This document shows positions 44,853-54,480 of a stretch of DNA of 64,000 nucleotides, in pieces; positions within the stretch are counted from its first letter, which is position 1; each line of letters opens with the position of its first letter. The notes beneath the pieces were generated by a model. That model worked only from the letters and a program-made list of their open reading frames with translations, ran no database searches and was not told the origin of the DNA. This stretch comes from Bacteroidaceae bacterium (GTDB lineage: Bacteria > Bacteroidota > Bacteroidia > Bacteroidales > Bacteroidaceae): NCBI GenBank assembly GCA_017469925.1, contig JAFUFK010000010.1, forward strand, positions 62,001-126,000, read 5' to 3'. The position numbers and the translations under genes are program-made.

Positions 44853-46262
44853 ATGATGTGCGCCACGCAGTTGTGCGCCCAAATCAGTGTGAAGGGCTAC
44901 TCCCTCGTCTATTCGTCTGAGACGCCCGAGCGGGCCGCCTCGCTGCTCAGCCTCTCTTCGGAGGAGTTGGCCAACTGTACGGGCGACTTCACGAGCACGG
45001 AGAATCTGGAACGCAACTGGTCGTACAGCAACAAGGCCTCGTCAGACTGGAACAAGCGCATGGGTACAACGGCCGAGGAGCGTGCCCTGGTGCACAAGCC
45101 CCAGGACGGACACCTGCACATGTACGCCAAGACGACCGACGGGACGGCCTCGGGATTCATCACCAGCGGCGTGAACATGAAGCAGGGCTATAAGTACGGC
45201 ATCTTCGAGGTGAAGGCCAAGTGCACCCCCCATGCCTCCAACTTCCCAGCCATCTGGATGATGCCCGTCTTGCAGACCGACGGCTGGCCCAACTGTGGCG
45301 AGATAGACATCATGGAGCAGATTGGCACGAGCAGCACGGTGTGGAGCACCGTCCACGTGGGTGCCCGCTACGACAAGCCCGTGGGCAAGTCGTACTCGTG
45401 GAGTGGCAGCATGTCGGCCTCGACGGGCTGGCACATCTACTCCCTGCTCTGGACAAAGACCAGCCTCATCTTCTACTGCGACGGCCGACAGGTATTCCGC
45501 TACAACAAGGACGCCACGCTCGACCTCGCGAACCATCCCGACTACGAGAAGTGGCAGTTCCCCTACAACAAGGAGTTCTACATCATCCTGGACCAGGCGC
45601 TGGGCAAGAACGCCTGGTGGGGCTCGGAAAATCCCGACCCCTCGTTCACTTACGAGATGGACGTGGAGTACGTGCGCATCTGGCAGGCCCCCGAGACGTA
45701 CGACGTCGATAACTGGTACGTCATGCAGAACTACGCCGAACCCACGCGCTACATGATGGGGGGCGAGGACAACAAACTGACGTCGGCCGAGGTCAGCGAC
45801 CCCAGCCAACTGAAGGGCAACATGGTCTTCGGACTGGCCCCGACGGACAACAGCGGCAAGTACTTCCTGCGCTCGCTCACGAGCACCTGCGTAGGCTACA
45901 TGGCCGATGCCAACAAGGCCGTCCCCCTCAGCGAAGAGGCCTACGCCTACTTCATGCTGAAGGACGCCGAGAAGGGCGTGGCCTTCGACCACGGAAAGAA
46001 CTCGGCCCCCTTCACCTTCGCCGACGGTAGCCGCGCCCTGACCCTGAACGCCAACCGCAACTATGCCGTGACCATCTCGGGCACCTCGAAGGATGCCGCC
46101 TGGTGGATTCTGCACGACGCCACCGACATCGTGAACGGCATCGACGGAGTACCCGTTCCGACCCGAGAGACGACACCCCGGAAGGTGGTGCGCCAAGGGC
46201 GCATCGTGATAGAGACGGGCGACGGCAAGATCTACTCGCTCATGGGCACGCGCATCCGATAA
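44853..46262 (+). CDS. GH16-family beta-glucanase, N-terminus out of frame
   Basis: A 469-residue endo-glucanase of the laminarinase type. The catalytic motif is GEIDIMEQ (about residue 150), and the fold regions FPAIWMMPVLQTDGWPNCGE and WHIYSLLWTK are typical. Start 44853 leaves only MMCATQLCAQ, half a signal peptide. The missing hydrophobic part is encoded upstream in the same frame (RLHTLFVAFA) but without a start codon. An ATG at 44750 would supply it if the nine-C tract lost one base. A short C-terminal tail (KIYSLMGTRIR) looks like a clipped sorting signal. It sits directly upstream of the locus's SusC/SusD genes. Confidence 0.87.
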   Translation: MMCATQLCAQISVKGYSLVYSSETPERAASLLSLSSEELANCTGDFTSTENLERNWSYSNKASSDWNKRMGTTAEERALVHKPQDGHLHMYAKTTDGTASGFITSGVNMKQGYKYGIFEVKAKCTPHASNFPAIWMMPVLQTDGWPNCGEIDIMEQIGTSSTVWSTVHVGARYDKPVGKSYSWSGSMSASTGWHIYSLLWTKTSLIFYCDGRQVFRYNKDATLDLANHPDYEKWQFPYNKEFYIILDQALGKNAWWGSENPDPSFTYEMDVEYVRIWQAPETYDVDNWYVMQNYAEPTRYMMGGEDNKLTSAEVSDPSQLKGNMVFGLAPTDNSGKYFLRSLTSTCVGYMADANKAVPLSEEAYAYFMLKDAEKGVAFDHGKNSAPFTFADGSRALTLNANRNYAVTISGTSKDAAWWILHDATDIVNGIDGVPVPTRETTPRKVVRQGRIVIETGDGKIYSLMGTRIR

Positions 46263-46278
46263 ATCTATAGTAAACAAT

Positions 46279-46319
46279 GCTGTAGCACACGCAATTGCGC
46301 TATAGCCTAAGTTTTTTTT
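46279..46319 (+). terminator. Terminator after the GH16 gene
   Basis: GCTGTAGC (46279-46286) pairs with GCTATAGC (46299-46306), followed by CTAAG and seven or more T residues. Confidence 0.85.
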
Positions 46320-46355
46320 ATTCATCTATTATTAACTCTTAAAAACAAAAAGCGT

Positions 46356-47366
46356 ATGAAGAAAATTTTACTTCTCGCAGCAGTGGTTCTCTCCGCAGGT
46401 GCAGCAATGGCACAGGACGAAACCCTCATCGACATCACCCCTAAGGCCTACAACTGGGCTAATCAGGAGGTAGGGTCGAAACTGGTGATTAAGCACACGG
46501 ACGACCAGTGGAACACCCCCTACACCTTCTCATGGCAGTTGGGTGGCAGCGAGTATCTGGTTGACGAAGGCTGCATCACGGCCAATGCCTGTGCAAGCGC
46601 CGACTACATCATCAACGGTTCCGAGGTAGTTGACCTGGGCGGCGAAATCGGTAAGGTGCTCTGCTTCAACGGTGCCAACTCTAAGGCACAGGAAGTACTG
46701 GGCTTCAAGACCAACGCCTCCATTACGGACTTCTTCCAGCTCAACATCTTCTCGAATCCCGACAACACGCCCCGCGGCAACTGGATTCGCGCCAAGATTG
46801 TGGTGAACGTGTTTGCCAACACCATCTCCACGACTGACGGCATCATCAAGAACATGTACTGGATGGACGGTGACAACAACAACCTGGGTTCGTGGTTCGA
46901 AGAGAACGCCGTCAACTCGGCTCAGTTCATTGAGTACGACGACGAGGGCGACCCCATCCTGGACGACAACGAAGACTACGTCTATGACAAGAACCGCTGG
47001 CTCACCTTCGAGGTTGACGGCTGGAACCAGGCCGAATTCATCGGCGACGACAAGGAAGGTACGACCTCCAAGGACATGCCCATGAAGTGGAAGTTCTACG
47101 TGCCCGCCACCAACCTGGCCGACGCCACCATCTTCGTAAAGGAACTGAAGTTCTATGCCATCGACGGCGCCACCGACAAGGACACCCCGACGGCATACGC
47201 CGGTGGTCCTCACCTTAGCTACGGTCCCTGCCCCGAGGTAGCCGACGGCATCAAGACGGTTAGCACCGAGAAGGCAAGCCAGGAAATCTACAACCTGGCC
47301 GGTCAGCGCGTAAGCAAGACCCAGCGCGGCATCTACATCGTCAACGGCAAGAAAGTCGTAAAGTAA
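46356..47366 (+). CDS. Secreted protein with T9SS-like tail, function unknown
   Basis: A 336-residue exported protein (signal ending near AMAQ). The body is beta-rich with several Trp and Asn/Asp-rich loops, which would fit a carbohydrate-binding surface protein, but I recognise no family. The end EIYNLAGQRVSKTQRGIYIVNGKKVVK-like region is a sorting tail of the same type as the LRR protein at 24675. It lies between GH16 and the BACON-like lipoprotein, so a glycan-binding role in the locus is the best guess. Confidence 0.75.
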   Translation: MKKILLLAAVVLSAGAAMAQDETLIDITPKAYNWANQEVGSKLVIKHTDDQWNTPYTFSWQLGGSEYLVDEGCITANACASADYIINGSEVVDLGGEIGKVLCFNGANSKAQEVLGFKTNASITDFFQLNIFSNPDNTPRGNWIRAKIVVNVFANTISTTDGIIKNMYWMDGDNNNLGSWFEENAVNSAQFIEYDDEGDPILDDNEDYVYDKNRWLTFEVDGWNQAEFIGDDKEGTTSKDMPMKWKFYVPATNLADATIFVKELKFYAIDGATDKDTPTAYAGGPHLSYGPCPEVADGIKTVSTEKASQEIYNLAGQRVSKTQRGIYIVNGKKVVK

Positions 47367-47380
47367 TCTGAAACAAATAG

Positions 47381-47420
47381 CGGAAAGTGGAGCAACAGGG
47401 CTTCACTTTCCGTTGTTTTT
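47381..47420 (+). terminator. Terminator after the T9SS-tailed gene
   Basis: CGGAAAGTGGA (47381-47391) pairs with TTCACTTTCCG (47402-47412), one G-U, followed by TTGTTTTT. Partial read-through may feed the SusCD genes. Confidence 0.88.
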
Positions 47421-47448
47421 AAGTTGTAACCTTAAACACAAACCTGCA

Positions 47449-48096
47449 ATGAAAAAACTCTTAGGCTTAGCAATTGTAATGGGTGTGGTGGCCTGCATCC
47501 TGTCGTGCGAAGACGAGGCAGAGAATCCCGGCGACTTCAACCTGAAGGCCGAACTCACGCTCGACCCCATGACAATGACCTCGACGAGCGGCCTGACCTA
47601 CACCCTTGAGGAAGAGGAGGTCTATGACACCGTCTTCACCAGCACGTACGAAAAAATCGACACCACCTTCGAAGTCGATGCCAACGGCGACTTCGTCATC
47701 GGCCCTGACGGCAAGAAAATTCCCGTCATCGGCGAAGACGGCCACATCGTGACAACCCGCACCCCCGTCACCTTCGAGACGGGCAAGCGAGGCGTCTTCC
47801 ACAAAATGAAACTGATAAAACTGGAGTCGAAGGCCGACACCTTCACCATACACATCAAGAGCAACGCCCGCTGGCGCGCTCCGCAGTATGCTCCGACGAA
47901 GGCTCAGTGGTTCTACAACTACAACCTGCGCACCGACGGCAACTCGCTGACGGGCAACGGCGACGGATACTTCTACTTCCGCACCCTGCGCAACAAGAAC
48001 AAGACGCGCGTAGAACCTGTTCCACAGTACATCTTCACGTCCGACAGCACGGTCATGTACCAGCTGAACTTCGGTCAGGCAGGTGAGAGGGATTAA
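47449..48096 (+). CDS. BACON-like lipoprotein of the PUL
   Basis: A 215-residue lipoprotein (lipobox ILSC). The C-terminal ~100 residues (IHIKSNARW, ending in NFGQAGERD) fit a BACON-type domain, which is found in Bacteroidetes glycan-handling proteins. The N-terminal part is rich in Thr and acidic residues. It lies directly before SusC with a short overlap of the extended SusC frame. A surface glycan-binding role is likely. Confidence 0.65.
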   Translation: MKKLLGLAIVMGVVACILSCEDEAENPGDFNLKAELTLDPMTMTSTSGLTYTLEEEEVYDTVFTSTYEKIDTTFEVDANGDFVIGPDGKKIPVIGEDGHIVTTRTPVTFETGKRGVFHKMKLIKLESKADTFTIHIKSNARWRAPQYAPTKAQWFYNYNLRTDGNSLTGNGDGYFYFRTLRNKNKTRVEPVPQYIFTSDSTVMYQLNFGQAGERD

Positions 48097-48115
48097 CCAA
48101 CGACTAACAGCCACT

Positions 48116-51100
48116 ATGAATATGAAAGACCTGAAACAACGCTTATTACTGGCCGTCGGCTTCCTTTTCGTATCGACGGCTATGATGGCCCAGTTCACCG
48201 TAAAAGGGACGGTTATCGACAGCGAGAAAGAACCGGCCATCGGAGCCTCTGTGACCGAAAAGGGTACCACAAGGGGCGTCGTAACCGACATCGACGGTAA
48301 GTTTACCATCAACCTGTCCAAGCCCAATGCCACCATCGTCGTCTCCTATGTAGGCTACGACAAGCAGGAGGTGGCCGTCAGGGGCCAACGCACGGTCGAT
48401 GTAATACTGAAGACCTCGGCCATGGACGAAGTGGTCATCGTCGGCTTTGCCACGCAGAAGAAAATCAACGCCACGGGAGCCGTGAAGACCATCGACGACG
48501 CTGCCCTGAAAGACCGTGCTACGGCCAATGCCGTACAGTCGCTGCAGGGTATCATCCCGGGCCTGAACATAACCAACGACGCCGGTGGAGCCCCCGGCAC
48601 CGAAATGAACATCAACATCCGCGGTATCGGTAACCTGGGCGACGGCTCGAACTCCTCGCCCCTGATACTTATCGACGGCATAGAGGGCGACATCAACACC
48701 CTGAACCCGGCCGACATCGAGAACGTGTCGGTACTGAAGGACGCCGCAGCGGCCTCCATCTACGGTTCGCGCGCACCCTTCGGCGTCATCCTCATCACGA
48801 CGAAGAACGGCGTAAAGGGACAGAACCGGGGCGTAGCCGTAAACTACTCCGCCAACGTGCGCATTCAGCAGCCCGTATCGGTGCCGAACACCGTAGATGG
48901 ACTGACGTTTGCCCACGTCATGAACGACGCCTACCAAAACTCGGGCGGTAACCCTCCATTCTCGACTACCCAGATAGATAAGATACGGAAGTACATGTCG
49001 GGAGAATCGAAGATGAGCATGGACTACTACGAAAGCCTCGACACCTGGTACCAGAACCAGGCCGGATTCGGCAGTACCAACTGGTACGACGTCTATGTGA
49101 AGGACCATACCGTATCGAACGAACACAACATCAGCGTAAGCGGAAGTTCGAAGGTCATCGACTACCGCTTGTCGGGCAACTACATGGGCCAGACGGGTCT
49201 CTACAACTATGCCAACGAGAAGTATCAGCGCTACAACCTGGCCGGCAAGTTCAATGCCCGCGTCAACAAGTACCTGACCATCGGATGGAACACCCGCCTC
49301 GCTGCCGACGAAAACTACAAGCCCTCGGTCATGGACGACCTCTTCTTCCACAACCTGGGACGTACGTCGCCCGTGCTGCCCCTGATTAATCCCTTCAACG
49401 GAGAGTATCATCAGGACTCGATGATGCAGCCCGTACAGGACGGTGGCCGCATCGACAGCCAGCGGCGCAAGCTATACAACCAGCTGAACGTCATCGTGGA
49501 ACCCATCAAGGCTTGGAAAATCCACGTAGAGTTGAACAGCCGCATCGAGCGCAATCCTTATACCCGGACCTTCAACCCCCTGATCTACCATCGTCCGTCG
49601 GGTAAGGAGGAGTACCTGACCGTCTTCCGCGACATTACGGCCAACCAGCACACCATCAACTCCAGCACGGGCACCTTCGGAGTAAGTCCGGCTGCGGGCG
49701 AGAGCTACCGGGAGGATGCCAAGCGGAAGGTCAACTACTTCGAAACGAACATCTATACCGACTACAACCTGAAGTTGAAGAGCGGACACGAATTCACCTT
49801 CCTGGTCGGTGAGCAGAGCGAATACTACAAATACGACACCGACCGCCACGCCGACTACAACTACCCCACCCTTGCCGAGGGTCAGGTATATCGCCAGATG
49901 GACTCGAACGTAAAGGGCGAGTGGTCGTCGCTGGGTATCTTTGCCCGTGCCAACTATAACTACAAGTATCGCTATCTGGCCGAAGTTAACTTCCGTGCCG
50001 ACGGCGCAAGCCGCTTCCCGAACGACCAGCGCTGGGGCTACTTCCCCTCGGCTTCGGTGGGATGGAACATCACGGAAGAGGCCTTCATGGAGAAGGTGAA
50101 GGCAAAGTTCCTCGACAACCTGAAGATTCGTGCCTCCTATGGTACGCTGGGCAACCAGAACACCTCGTCGTTCTACCCCTTCTACCAGGCCATGTACGTC
50201 AACCTGACCAACCTGGTGCTGGGCGGCGAGCAGCAGTCGTCGCTGCCCGTCTATAGCCCCTACAGCGCATCGCTGACGTGGGAGACCATCATCAACAAGG
50301 GCGTGGGCCTCGACTTCGTAATGTTCGGCAATCGCCTGATAGGGTCGCTCGACTGGTACCAGCGCGACACGAAGGACATGATTGGTCCGGCCAAGGCCTT
50401 GTCGGCCCTGTATGGTGCCGCTGCTCCGAGGACGAACAATGCCGAACTGAGGACACGGGGTTGGGAAATCGACCTGACGTGGAGAGACCGCATCGGAAAG
50501 TTCAATTACAGCATTACGGGAACCCTGAGCGACTACAAGACCACGATTACCAAGTACTATTCGCCCACGGGCCAGTGCTTCGGCACGAGTGCCGGATACC
50601 GCAACGGCAACTACTGGTACGAGGGTAAGGAGTACGGCGAAATCTGGGGCTACCACGTACTGGGCATCGCCAAGAACGACGACGAGATGAACGCCTACCT
50701 GGACCAGGTGTCGCAGTCGGCACTGGGTTCGAAGTGGGGCGGCGGCGACCTGATGTATGCCGACCTGAATGGCGACGGCAAGGTTGATGCCGGCAGCGCC
50801 ACACTCTCGGACTACGGCGACATGAAGCGTATCGGCAACTCGACGCCACGCTTCGCCTACTCGCTGACACTGGCCGGCGACTATAAGTGGTTCGACTTCC
50901 GCGTTTATTTCCAAGGCATTGGCAAGAGAGACTTCCTGTTCGAGAGTTGTGCCCCGTTCTATGGCATCGCCGCAGAATGGCAGCGCAACGTCTTCACCGA
51001 CCACCTCGACTACTACCGTTACGCCGGTTCGGAACTGGGTGCCAACCTGGATTCCTACTACGGCCGCATCCGTATCGACCAGAACAATATCCTGGCCTCG

Positions 51101-51352
51101 GACCGCTTCTTGCAGAACGCGGCATACCTGCGTCTGAAGAATGTGCAACTGGGATTCACACTGCCGAAGGGTACGAAACTGGACCGCCTCGTCAAGAATG
51201 CCCGCCTATACGTATCGGGTGAGAACCTGCTGACGTTTACGAAACTGCGCATCTTCGACCCCGAGGGTATCGACAATGGCGGCGGCTACGGTGCGGGTAA
51301 GGTTTACCCCAACTACCGGACGTTCTCCGTCGGTCTGAATATGACTTTCTAA
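48116..51352 (+). CDS. SusC-family TonB-dependent outer-membrane transporter
   Basis: Imports glycan fragments across the outer membrane using TonB energy. The 1078 residues comprise a signal peptide, a carboxypeptidase-regulatory-like domain (FTVKGTVIDSEKEPAIGASV), a plug (DEVVIVGFATQKK, NINIRGIGNLG, VSVLKDAAAASIYGSRAPFGV) and a 22-strand barrel. No STN signalling domain is present, so it is not coupled to an anti-sigma factor. The ATG at 48116 is preferred over an earlier codon inside the upstream gene. SusD follows. Confidence 0.96.
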   Translation: MNMKDLKQRLLLAVGFLFVSTAMMAQFTVKGTVIDSEKEPAIGASVTEKGTTRGVVTDIDGKFTINLSKPNATIVVSYVGYDKQEVAVRGQRTVDVILKTSAMDEVVIVGFATQKKINATGAVKTIDDAALKDRATANAVQSLQGIIPGLNITNDAGGAPGTEMNINIRGIGNLGDGSNSSPLILIDGIEGDINTLNPADIENVSVLKDAAAASIYGSRAPFGVILITTKNGVKGQNRGVAVNYSANVRIQQPVSVPNTVDGLTFAHVMNDAYQNSGGNPPFSTTQIDKIRKYMSGESKMSMDYYESLDTWYQNQAGFGSTNWYDVYVKDHTVSNEHNISVSGSSKVIDYRLSGNYMGQTGLYNYANEKYQRYNLAGKFNARVNKYLTIGWNTRLAADENYKPSVMDDLFFHNLGRTSPVLPLINPFNGEYHQDSMMQPVQDGGRIDSQRRKLYNQLNVIVEPIKAWKIHVELNSRIERNPYTRTFNPLIYHRPSGKEEYLTVFRDITANQHTINSSTGTFGVSPAAGESYREDAKRKVNYFETNIYTDYNLKLKSGHEFTFLVGEQSEYYKYDTDRHADYNYPTLAEGQVYRQMDSNVKGEWSSLGIFARANYNYKYRYLAEVNFRADGASRFPNDQRWGYFPSASVGWNITEEAFMEKVKAKFLDNLKIRASYGTLGNQNTSSFYPFYQAMYVNLTNLVLGGEQQSSLPVYSPYSASLTWETIINKGVGLDFVMFGNRLIGSLDWYQRDTKDMIGPAKALSALYGAAAPRTNNAELRTRGWEIDLTWRDRIGKFNYSITGTLSDYKTTITKYYSPTGQCFGTSAGYRNGNYWYEGKEYGEIWGYHVLGIAKNDDEMNAYLDQVSQSALGSKWGGGDLMYADLNGDGKVDAGSATLSDYGDMKRIGNSTPRFAYSLTLAGDYKWFDFRVYFQGIGKRDFLFESCAPFYGIAAEWQRNVFTDHLDYYRYAGSELGANLDSYYGRIRIDQNNILASDRFLQNAAYLRLKNVQLGFTLPKGTKLDRLVKNARLYVSGENLLTFTKLRIFDPEGIDNGGGYGAGKVYPNYRTFSVGLNMTF

Positions 51353-51380
51353 AGGCTAACGATATAGAATTATGTGCATT

Positions 51381-53366
51381 ATGAAAAGATACATTGCAAT
51401 CGTAGGAGCCGCTTTGGCGCTGAGCTCCTGCAGTGATTTCCTGGAGCGCGAACCACTGTCGTTCAAGAGCGAAGAGGCATACTTCCACACGGCAGAGGAC
51501 TTCAAACTGTCGGTCAACGACCTCTATAAGTATCTGCCACAGAACAACTCCATCTGGGGAGGTACGTACAGCGAGGACTGCAAGAGCGACAACCAGTGCA
51601 GCTCGGGCTACTATGCCATCTTCCTGAGCAATGGCGACTACAAGACTCAGGCTCAGAGCAATTATAGCAATATCTGGAACTTCGACCGTCTGCGTGCCAT
51701 CAACTATTCCCTGAATAAGATTGAGGCTGCACTTAGCGAGGCCGAGGACCAGACAATGGCACGGCACTATCTGGGCGAGGCATACTTCTTCCGGGCATAC
51801 GAGTACTTCCGTCTGCTGCGCAACTATGGCGACCTGCCCATGCTGACTACCATCATGACGGACAACGAGGCTACACTGACGGCTGCCAGCAAGCGCTATC
51901 CGCGCAACGAGGTGGCCCGCTTCATCATCAGCAACCTGAAGAGGGCCATCAGCCTGCTCCAGGACAAGGCTCCTGAAACGGGGCGCGTGACCCAGGATGC
52001 GGCTTATGCCCTGCTCTCGCGCGTAGCTTTGTACGAGGGTTCGTGGGAACGCTACCATGCCGGCACGTGCTTTGTCCCCGGCAACGATAAGTGGCCCGGA
52101 CGCACGACGTGGCCCGACTTCAAGTTCGAAGCCGGTTCGGCCGAGGCCGAGGTTAACTACTTCCTCGACGAAGCCATCGAAGCTGCCGACCATGTGGCCG
52201 CTAAGCGCGAACTGGATAGCGACTATCAGGCCATGTTCAACAACTACGAAACAGAGTTTGGCGACCAGGACGAGGTGATTCTGGCTCGTTACTACCAGAA
52301 GGGTGTACTCTCACACAGTTGTTCGGCCTTCCTGAAGAACGGCGGCGGCTGTGGTGTGACACGTGCCTTGGTCAACTCGTTCCTCATGAAGAACGGCCTA
52401 CCCATCTACGCAACGGGGAGCGGTTACCGAGGAGATGCCACGGATACCTATACGGAATTCCAGGGCCGCGACCCGCGTCTGACAGGTAGTGTGCGCGCTG
52501 CTGGCCGATACATCACCACACGCTATGACGAAGAGCTGAAGAAGAACGTCAACGACACGCTGTTCTACAACAAGCCCTACATCTACAATTCGGGTAACGA
52601 GAAATCTACCACCGGATACGACCTCTGCAAATGGCTCGTGGGCAACTATAGCCTTGAACACTACACGGCTGCCAACTACTCCCACGACCAGCGCGACCAG
52701 TACAATTGTACGACTGCCGTGCCCCTGCTGCGTGCAGCTGAATGCTACCTCAACTATCTGGAGGCCTATTACATGCGCTACGGCAACCTGGGTGGCAACT
52801 GCGACAAGTACTGGAAAGCCCTGCGCCAGCGTGCCGGAGTCGATACCGATTACAACAAGACTATCCGCGCCACCGACCTGACACAGGAGAACGACTTGGC
52901 CGTCTATTCGAAGGGCCAGCTCATCGACCCGACGCTCTACAACATCCGTCGCGAACGTCGTTGTGAGTTCATCGCCGAGGGCATGCGCTTCGACGACCTG
53001 AAGCGTTGGCGCGCACTCGACATGATGCAGAACTACCAGCCCGAAGGCTTCCATCTCTGGGGCACGAAGAATGAAGAACTGTACGCCGCGAACCGCACAC
53101 GTGAACTCTCACCCGACGTGATTAGCCAGAGCGGCATCTCGGCTTACCTGCATCCGTTACAAATTGCAGCCTCGAGTGCAGCCTATGGTGGCTATTCGTT
53201 CCCGAAGCCACACTACTTGGAACCCATCCCCATAGGCGAGTTCCTGCTGGTGATAAGTCCTGAAGGCGTGACGGAGACGGCCATTGGCATGAGCATGCTC
53301 TACCAGAACCCTGGCTGGCCGACGGAAGCCGACGGACCTGCCGATTACACGTACGACTGCGACTAA
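51381..53366 (+). CDS. SusD/RagB-family glycan-binding lipoprotein
   Basis: Surface lipoprotein that caps the SusC barrel and binds the glycan. The 661 residues start with a lipobox (LSSC) and show TPR-like helices (YFFRAYEYFRLLRNYGDLPML) and the C-terminal RRERRCEFIAEGMRFDDLKRW block typical of the family. The ATG at 51381 is chosen because it places the lipobox normally; an earlier ATG at 51372 is possible. It ends the locus; no regulator gene is in the window. Confidence 0.96.
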   Translation: MKRYIAIVGAALALSSCSDFLEREPLSFKSEEAYFHTAEDFKLSVNDLYKYLPQNNSIWGGTYSEDCKSDNQCSSGYYAIFLSNGDYKTQAQSNYSNIWNFDRLRAINYSLNKIEAALSEAEDQTMARHYLGEAYFFRAYEYFRLLRNYGDLPMLTTIMTDNEATLTAASKRYPRNEVARFIISNLKRAISLLQDKAPETGRVTQDAAYALLSRVALYEGSWERYHAGTCFVPGNDKWPGRTTWPDFKFEAGSAEAEVNYFLDEAIEAADHVAAKRELDSDYQAMFNNYETEFGDQDEVILARYYQKGVLSHSCSAFLKNGGGCGVTRALVNSFLMKNGLPIYATGSGYRGDATDTYTEFQGRDPRLTGSVRAAGRYITTRYDEELKKNVNDTLFYNKPYIYNSGNEKSTTGYDLCKWLVGNYSLEHYTAANYSHDQRDQYNCTTAVPLLRAAECYLNYLEAYYMRYGNLGGNCDKYWKALRQRAGVDTDYNKTIRATDLTQENDLAVYSKGQLIDPTLYNIRRERRCEFIAEGMRFDDLKRWRALDMMQNYQPEGFHLWGTKNEELYAANRTRELSPDVISQSGISAYLHPLQIAASSAAYGGYSFPKPHYLEPIPIGEFLLVISPEGVTETAIGMSMLYQNPGWPTEADGPADYTYDCD

Positions 53367-53390
53367 CCGGTGCATTCCGGACTATGGCAA

Positions 53391-53428
53391 AAAAGAGTCT
53401 CCTTCATTCACTTGAGGGAGACTCTTTT
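53391..53428. terminator. Terminator after susD
   Basis: AAAAGAGTCTCC (53391-53402) pairs with GGAGACTCTTTT (53417-53428). It should work in both directions. Confidence 0.92.
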
Positions 53429-53465
53429 ATGCTTTTGTATGTGAGGTCCTAATCCTTGCCGTTGT

Positions 53466-53550
53466 AGGTTAATATAACTTACACGTGCAAGTTAATATAA
53501 CCTTCTGCCTTAAGTTAATATTACAGACACGCGTAGGTTATATTAACTTC
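53466..53550. repeat. Dyad-repeat array D: four 23-bp units
   Basis: Units start at 53466, 53489, 53512 and 53535; the last is half conserved. The core is AAGTTAATATAACC or its inverse AGGTTATATTAACTT, the same family as arrays A and E. It lies between the convergent susD and lptB genes. Confidence 0.88.
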
Positions 53551-53573
53551 AAAACGGATCTTTCACCCCCCTC

Positions 53574-54374
53574 CTATCCTCGTTCCTGTTCCATCTTCTG
53601 GAAGTCCTTTTCACGGAGGACAAAGCTGTTGGTGAGGTACTTGGCACGAACGACGGGGTTGGCAGCAAGTTCCTGCGGAGTACCATGGAAGAGTATCTGA
53701 CCCTCGAAGAGCATGTAGGCGCGGTCGGTAATGCAGAGGGTGTCCTCAACGTTGTGGTCGGTAATGAGCACACCGATGTTGCGGCGACGCAGTTTCCAGA
53801 CGATGTACTGGATGTCCTCGACGGCAATGGGATCGACACCGGCAAAGGGCTCGTCGAGCATGATGAACTTGGGATTGATGGCCAGACAACGGGCAATCTC
53901 GGTACGGCGACGCTCACCTCCCGAACAACGGTCGCCGAGATTGCGGCGAATTTTCTGGAGGTTGAACTCGTCGAGCAGCGACTCCAGTTTCCAATGACGG
54001 TACTCATCGAGTGTGCCTTCGAAGTCGTCGGGCTTAGGACACATCTCAAGTACGCTGGCGATGTTGTCCTCGACCGACATCTTGCGAAAGACGGAAGCCT
54101 CCTGCGCCAGATAGCCGATGCCGAGGCGGGCACGCTGATAGACGGGCAGTTTGGTAATCTCCTTGTCGTCGATGAAGATGTGGCCTTCGTTAGGGATAAC
54201 CAGGCCAGTAGTCATGTAGAACGAAGTAGTCTTGCCGGCTCCGTTGGGGCCGAGGAGACCCACGATTTCGCCCTGCGAGACGTCGAAGGTAACATTGTTG
54301 ACGACGGTACGCTTGCCATAGACCTTGACAAGTCCCTCACTACGGAGGGTAAGTTTGGGGTTATTCTCTTCCAT
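53574..54374 (-). CDS. lptB: LPS export ABC transporter ATP-binding protein
   Basis: Cytoplasmic ATPase that powers lipopolysaccharide export through LptFG. The 266 residues carry Walker A GPNGAGKT, signature CSGGERRR, Walker B FIMLDEP and the switch histidine in [10 protein letters not shown]. The region between them matches LptB more than other families. No other lpt gene is adjacent. The end (FQKMEQERG) is a short charged tail. Confidence 0.93.
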   Translation of the reverse strand: MEENNPKLTLRSEGLVKVYGKRTVVNNVTFDVSQGEIVGLLGPNGAGKTTSFYMTTGLVIPNEGHIFIDDKEITKLPVYQRARLGIGYLAQEASVFRKMSVEDNIASVLEMCPKPDDFEGTLDEYRHWKLESLLDEFNLQKIRRNLGDRCSGGERRRTEIARCLAINPKFIMLDEPFAGVDPIAVEDIQYIVWKLRRRNIGVLITDHNVEDTLCITDRAYMLFEGQILFHGTPQELAANPVVRAKYLTNSFVLREKDFQKMEQERG

Positions 54375-54381
54375 TTCGGTG

Positions 54382-54389
54382 CAAAGATA
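54382..54389 (-). promoter_or_regulatory. -7 element of lptB
   Basis: TATCTTTG on the minus strand, about 8 bases before the ATG, next to an AAGAATTAAG repeat tract (54390-54425). Confidence 0.55.
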
Positions 54390-54433
54390 CGAAGAAATTA
54401 AGAATTAAGAATTAAGAATTAAGACTTAATTAC

Positions 54434-54441
54434 TACCTTTG
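54434..54441 (+). promoter_or_regulatory. -7 element of the mla operon
   Basis: TACCTTTG, 40 bases before the mlaE ATG. No clear -33 box; the upstream sequence is the short-repeat tract. Confidence 0.6.
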
Positions 54442-54480
54442 TACGCGATATTGCCGTAACTCATAACTTGTAGCTAAATC

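Noticed and set aside
49472-51148. 558-codon open frame antisense to susC
   Set aside because: It results from the codon pattern of susC; composition is Val/Gly/Arg-rich with no domain and no promoter.
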